Notes under the pieces: model-generated
The model's input: only the letters and a program-made list of their open reading frames with translations
What the model was told of the DNA's origin: nothing
Databases searched by the model: none
Translations under genes and position numbers: made by a program
Shown here: positions 63,401-64,000 of the stretch, piece after piece
Layout of the letters: every line of letters starts with the position of its first letter
How positions within the stretch are numbered: position 1 is the first letter of the stretch
Source of the DNA: Mesotaenium endlicherianum
Lineage: Eukaryota; Streptophyta; Zygnematophyceae; Zygnematales; Mesotaeniaceae
Assembly: GCA_009602735.1 (NCBI GenBank)
Contig: WELA01007315.1
Location: forward strand, 388,888-452,887
Length of the DNA: 64,000 nt
Reading direction: 5' to 3'

Positions 63401-64000
63401 ATCTGCGGTGGCTGTAGGTAATATGTAGTTTGACAGACCTGCTGGGGTCTGCTGGTCTTCTCTTGCTTCAGATCGAGATGCATACATTCATCGGGTGCGG
63501 TGCGACACAAAGTGGACTGCTATGTGTGTGTGTTTGTATGTGAAGGCGCTTGCTCGTAGCGCTTGATGCTTGACTCGGAGCTGCCCGCGCAGCAGTGGCA
63601 TCCCCGCAGTAGGTCATGGTGAGAGTGGTGCAGGCGCTTGCTGACACGCGCTTGCCATTACTCTGCGTGTGTGGGTGTGGGTGTGGGTGTGGGTGCTCAG
63701 GTCGGCGACGACACTGAGGCGCTCGTCAGCCTGGACGTAAAGCCATCCGATGCCATCAACCTCGCAGTCAGAGCCAATGTATGGGTGCCCCTCTTGCGCT
63801 CATTGCCCCGTCCTGCCCAGCTGGCCCGGCCGGCCAGCCAGCCGCCAGCTCAGCTACGCCGCCTGGCGTGTGGTTGCGCCTTTTAGAGGCATCTTAACGA
63901 CTTGCAATCCGCGTGCAGTTTCCCTGCCTGTTTGCCTGCAATGCCTTCCAGTGGGGACCCCTCCAGGTGGGAGGGAGGGAGGGAGGGAGGGAGGAGGGAG
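60433..64000 (+). CDS. Bifunctional nuclease (DUF151/BFN domain, BBD1/2-like), partial, at least six exons
   Basis: Proposed exons with phases that fit are 60433-60748, 61229-61399, 62073-62122, 62429-62485, 63029-63094 and 63701-63778; further exons lie past the window. All introns are GT-AG (donors GTAAGT, GTAAGT, GTAAGC, GTACCT, GTGAGA). Conserved blocks are DDAAYVNASILEA, DGFVMKMRDGRYIKCDHV, HAIVLKMEDTSGILLPIIV, LPSMMLMEAVKNV, RPTVYQVIRDMVDVMGYQ, VRITHRETTAYYARIYLAK and VSLDVKPSDAINLAVRAN, collinear with plant BBD proteins, which have RNase and DNase activity and are linked to wound and defence responses. The N-terminus before about residue 95 is not conserved and could be a plastid transit peptide. 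The start is uncertain (an in-frame ATG also at 60340). Confidence 0.88.
62366..62419 (+). repeat. GT-rich microsatellite and G-run in intron 3 of the nuclease gene
   Basis: (GTGC)n/(GT)n followed by an interrupted G tract of about 18, ending ten bases before the exon 4 acceptor. It could affect splicing and is a likely length polymorphism. Confidence 0.8.
63666..63696 (+). repeat. GGGTGT hexanucleotide repeat before exon 6
   Basis: Four to five GTGTGG/GGGTGT units ending a few bases before the CAG acceptor at 63700. Confidence 0.75.
63965..64000 (+). repeat. GGGA tetranucleotide repeat at window end
   Basis: At least six GGGA units, continuing to the end of the window. Confidence 0.8.

Noticed and set aside
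63920-63952. Exon 7 of the nuclease gene after CAG at 63919
   Set aside because: The translation does not resemble the residues expected after SDAINLAVRAN in plant BBD proteins; the next exon is probably beyond the window.

Overview
This is eukaryotic nuclear DNA, almost certainly from a streptophyte. The only host gene is a plant-type bifunctional-nuclease (DUF151/BBD-like) gene with GT-AG introns at the right end. The rest is a deep nest of LTR-type retrotransposons with plant-like initiator-Met primer sites. Nested chromodomain Ty3/gypsy elements and retrotransposon-borne cytosine methyltransferases suggest a charophyte alga such as Chara; that is inference.

Layout, outermost first. D1 (1-13853, +) is a non-coding, LARD-like LTR element, split by C1 (388-9283, -; target duplication CCTAG). 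Element A (13854-18094 and 56055-56509, +) is a decayed gag-protease-cytosine methyltransferase element. Element B (18095-56054, +; duplication ACGGC) sits inside A and encodes gag, protease, a second unrelated-looking DNMT-like domain, RT, RNase H, integrase and a C-terminal PHD finger. C2 (26544-51153, +; duplication GAGGT) lies inside B's methyltransferase. Element F (31853-38532, +; duplication TTACC) lies inside C2's integrase and is intact and very young. C3 (42085-51039, -; duplication TGTGT) lies inside C2's 3' LTR. D2 (56510-59225, -) is an inverted, truncated relative of D1. Host DNA with the nuclease gene fills 59226-64000.

C1, C2 and C3 are one chromovirus family: gag, a -1 frameshift signal, pol with a chromodomain, then a third ORF in the position where retroviruses carry env. 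ORF3 has no membrane features, is preceded in all copies by a branch point and 3' splice site, and is far more divergent between C1 and C2/C3 than the gag-pol beside it. C and D share LTR termini, primer site, leader splice donor and a hairpin just before the polypurine tract, so C proteins probably mobilise D.

The most interesting points are the ORF3 cassette and its splicing signals, two different methyltransferases in nested retroelements (one with a PHD finger), the split-direct-repeat-like ends of B despite a DDE integrase, the nearly exclusive TAG disabling stops in B, and textbook frameshift signals in the C and F families. All boundaries, alignments and identities were judged by eye.
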